From BS750m-G4 sp964472195 (lineage in GTDB: Bacteria; Bacteroidota; Ignavibacteria; Tepidaquicellales; Tepidaquicellaceae), in NCBI GenBank assembly GCA_964472195.1, contig CAYYJH010000036.1:1-25912 (forward strand): a DNA stretch of 25,912 bases, in the 5' to 3' direction. Shown here piece by piece: positions 24,033 to 25,912 of this stretch. The stretch's first letter is position 1. Every line of letters begins with the position of its first letter. The notes below the pieces were generated by a model that was not told where the DNA came from, made no database searches, and worked only from the letters and a program-made list of their open reading frames with translations. The position numbers and the translations under genes were made by a program.

Positions 24033-25121
24033 ATGTTAGTATCCCATAATTTAGTAGACAAATTAGATTATACGGGTATCTTAGTAGAAAAACGTCCATG
24101 TCTTGACCAGCAAGGTCAACCATGCGAAGGAGTCTACAATACCTGGATAATTCTTAACAATCCAAAACAGTACAATTCTTACACAACCCAGATGGTTAAG
24201 GAAGTAATACTTGCCATGCGGGAAGCATCGAACGACAGAAGCGTAGCAAATATTGTTTTCACTGCTGTAGGCGACAAAGCATTCTGCACAGGGGGTAATA
24301 CAAAAGAATATGCAGAATATTATGCAAGTAATCCTCAAGAATACAAACAATATATGCGATTATTCAATGAAATGGTTTCAACGATATTAATGTGCGACAA
24401 ACCCGTTATTTGCAGGGTTAACGGAATGCGAATTGCCGGTGGTCAGGAGATAGGAATGGCGTGTGATTTTACAATTGCACAGGATCTTGCACGTTTCGGG
24501 CAAGCCGGACCAAAACACGGAAGCGCTCCAGACGGTGGATCAACAGATTTTTTAGCCCTGTTCGTTGGAATTGAAGTGGCTATGTATTCATGTACAGTAT
24601 GTGAACCCTGGTCAGCTCACGAAGCATTCCGACATGGTTTGATAACTGAGGTAGTCCCCGCACTAAAAGTTAACGGTAAATTTATTCCGAATCCAATGGT
24701 TTATACTGACAAATGGATTGATGAAAAAGGAAATATCATCTATGGAAAAATGAAAAGCGGTGAGGACCTTGCAAAGGCAAAAGAAGTTTTGAAATCCGGT
24801 GAGGTTGACCTCTCACTGCTGGATAATGCTGTTGACAAGCTTGCAACAAAGCTAATGCTGACAATGCCTAATTGTACAAGTAAAACTCTTAATTCTGTTC
24901 GAAAGCATAAATTAGTACACTGGGATAAAAACAAAGAAAGCAACCGGGACTGGTTAGCGTTGAATATGATGACAGAAGCAAAAGCAGGATTCAGAGCATT
25001 CAACGAAGGACCAAAGGGTGATAAAGAGTGCGACTTCGTAAAACTCAGACAACTATTAGCAGAAGGACATGAATGGAATGATGACTTAATAAAAGCTATT
25101 TCACCTCAATATAAAAAGTGA
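24033..25121 (+). CDS. oah: 6-Oxocyclohex-1-ene-1-carbonyl-CoA hydrolase (ring opening)
   Basis: This 362-residue crotonase-fold enzyme hydrates 6-oxocyclohex-1-ene-1-carbonyl-CoA and hydrolytically opens the ring to 3-hydroxypimelyl-CoA. Oxyanion-hole motifs are CTGGNTKEY (85-93) and GMRIAGGQEI (131-140), with ARFGQAGPKHGSAPDGGSTD (153-172) after them. It is longer than an ordinary enoyl-CoA hydratase (about 260), with an extended C-terminal part (about 210-362), as is characteristic of Oah/BzdY (about 360-380). Genes had and dch flank it. The assignment is among the firmest in the window and anchors the pathway. Confidence 0.92.
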   Translation: MLVSHNLVDKLDYTGILVEKRPCLDQQGQPCEGVYNTWIILNNPKQYNSYTTQMVKEVILAMREASNDRSVANIVFTAVGDKAFCTGGNTKEYAEYYASNPQEYKQYMRLFNEMVSTILMCDKPVICRVNGMRIAGGQEIGMACDFTIAQDLARFGQAGPKHGSAPDGGSTDFLALFVGIEVAMYSCTVCEPWSAHEAFRHGLITEVVPALKVNGKFIPNPMVYTDKWIDEKGNIIYGKMKSGEDLAKAKEVLKSGEVDLSLLDNAVDKLATKLMLTMPNCTSKTLNSVRKHKLVHWDKNKESNRDWLALNMMTEAKAGFRAFNEGPKGDKECDFVKLRQLLAEGHEWNDDLIKAISPQYKK

Positions 25122-25138
25122 ACTAAATATAATTCAGT

Positions 25139-25912
25139 ATGGAAAAAATAAAGTTTGAATATACACACAAAGAATCAGTATTATGTATCATACTTGATGA
25201 TGGTAAGGGAAACGTACTCGATAAAATTATGATGAATAACCTGCATGAGGTTCTTGATACACTGAAGGGGAAACACGATATAAAACTCATTACGTTTGAA
25301 GGAGCGGGTAAGAATTTTTCATTTGGAGCCAGTGTCCCGGAGCACACAAAAGAACACGCAGCAGAGATGCTGTCAAATTTCCACAGGCTGTTTTATGAAA
25401 TCATTGACCTGTCAATCCCTACAATGGCAAAGATATCCGGACAGTGTTTAGGCGGTGGAATGGAGCTTGCTTTAGCCTGTAATTTTATTTTTGCCGATAA
25501 GAATGCAAAATTCGGACAGCCTGAAATTACACTCGGTGTTTTTGCCCCCCCAGCTTCCCTTCTTCTGCCATTAAAGATCGGCAACGCAAAAGCTGAAGAA
25601 TTGCTGATAACAGGAAAAATAATTTCAGCAGAAGAAGCAGAAAGAATTGGATTACTAAATGGCGTTTATGATGATAAAGAAACTATGGAAGCCTCTCTCG
25701 ATGAATGGATAAATAAGAATATACTCAGTAAAAGTGCTTCATCATTAAGATATGCGGTAAAAGTATCCAGAAAAGTATTCAACGAAGTTGTGAAAACAGA
25801 GCTTCCAAAAATAGAGGAAACCTATATAAAAGGTTTGATGGAAACCAATGACGCAAATGAAGGGATAAATTCTTATATGGAAAAGAGAAAACCCGTTTGG
25901 AAAAATTGTTGA
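25139..25912 (+). CDS. dch: Cyclohexa-1,5-diene-1-carbonyl-CoA hydratase
   Basis: This 257-residue crotonase-family enzyme adds water to the dienoyl-CoA produced by class I benzoyl-CoA reductase. The oxyanion-hole regions are FSFGASVPEH (60-69) and GQCLGGGMEL (101-110). E109 and E129 (GQPEITLGVF, 127-136) occupy the positions of the two crotonase acids. The gene lies 17 bp after oah and its TGA is the last three bases of the window, so the protein is complete. The SVPEH stretch and the neighbouring oah and had genes point to Dch (BzdW) rather than general enoyl-CoA hydratase. Confidence 0.9.
   Translation: MEKIKFEYTHKESVLCIILDDGKGNVLDKIMMNNLHEVLDTLKGKHDIKLITFEGAGKNFSFGASVPEHTKEHAAEMLSNFHRLFYEIIDLSIPTMAKISGQCLGGGMELALACNFIFADKNAKFGQPEITLGVFAPPASLLLPLKIGNAKAEELLITGKIISAEEAERIGLLNGVYDDKETMEASLDEWINKNILSKSASSLRYAVKVSRKVFNEVVKTELPKIEETYIKGLMETNDANEGINSYMEKRKPVWKNC

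Noticed and set aside
1134..25912. Class II (BamBC, tungsten-dependent) benzoyl-CoA reductase
   Set aside because: No aldehyde:ferredoxin-oxidoreductase-like BamB or BamDEFGHI component is seen; the reductases here are ATPase-linked.

Overview
The window is an AT-rich stretch of bacterial DNA packed with genes for anaerobic, ATP-dependent breakdown of benzoyl-CoA. Almost every gene is on the + strand. The host looks like an anaerobic or facultatively anaerobic bacterium outside the Proteobacteria, possibly of the Bacteroidota/Ignavibacteriota (FCB) type. That is an inference from the AT-rich composition, the frequent AGA arginine codons, and the fact that most starts lack a clear Shine-Dalgarno sequence and sit behind A/T-rich leaders. 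No rRNA, tRNA, CRISPR array, transposase or transcription regulator was found.

Layout. (1) 1-951, minus strand: a decayed XdhC-family pseudogene and an intact MobA/MocA-like nucleotidyltransferase, both of the molybdenum-hydroxylase maturation kind. (2) 1134-5927: four genes in the order C-B-A-D, matching the bcr/bad-type class I benzoyl-CoA reductase of Thauera and Rhodopseudomonas. BcrC and BcrB carry the aromatic-reduction side and BcrA and BcrD form the ATP-hydrolysing side. (3) 6207-8211: a short-chain dehydrogenase and a thiolase, suited to the beta-oxidation steps after ring opening. (4) 8377-15813: a second class I reductase of bzd type (N-O-P-Q), a 2[4Fe-4S] ferredoxin (bzdM-like), an 852-residue NAD(P)H/flavin/iron-sulfur protein that probably supplies electrons to it (bzdV-like), and a small CxxC protein. 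(5) 15880-17965: a third ATPase paired with a single HgdB/BcrB-like subunit, with no C-type partner. (6) 18039-20117: an ADP-forming acyl-CoA synthetase. (7) 20411-25912: a PanE-like reductase, a sodium:solute symporter and then had, oah and dch, the three enzymes that take the cyclic dienoyl-CoA to 3-hydroxypimelyl-CoA.

How the genes fit together. A carboxylate may enter through the symporter. A CoA thioester is made by a ligase that is either outside the window or the ADP-forming synthetase itself. NAD(P)H-derived or other electrons pass through the 852-residue protein and the ferredoxin to one or both reductases, giving cyclohexa-1,5-diene-1-carbonyl-CoA. Dch hydrates it, Had oxidises it and Oah adds water and opens the ring. 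The dehydrogenase and thiolase can then begin beta-oxidation. No AMP-forming benzoate-CoA ligase, glutaryl-CoA dehydrogenase, ETF or 2-oxoglutarate:ferredoxin oxidoreductase is present here.

The most notable point is that two differently built class I benzoyl-CoA reductases, plus an orphan third ATPase/dehydratase-like pair, sit side by side in one locus.
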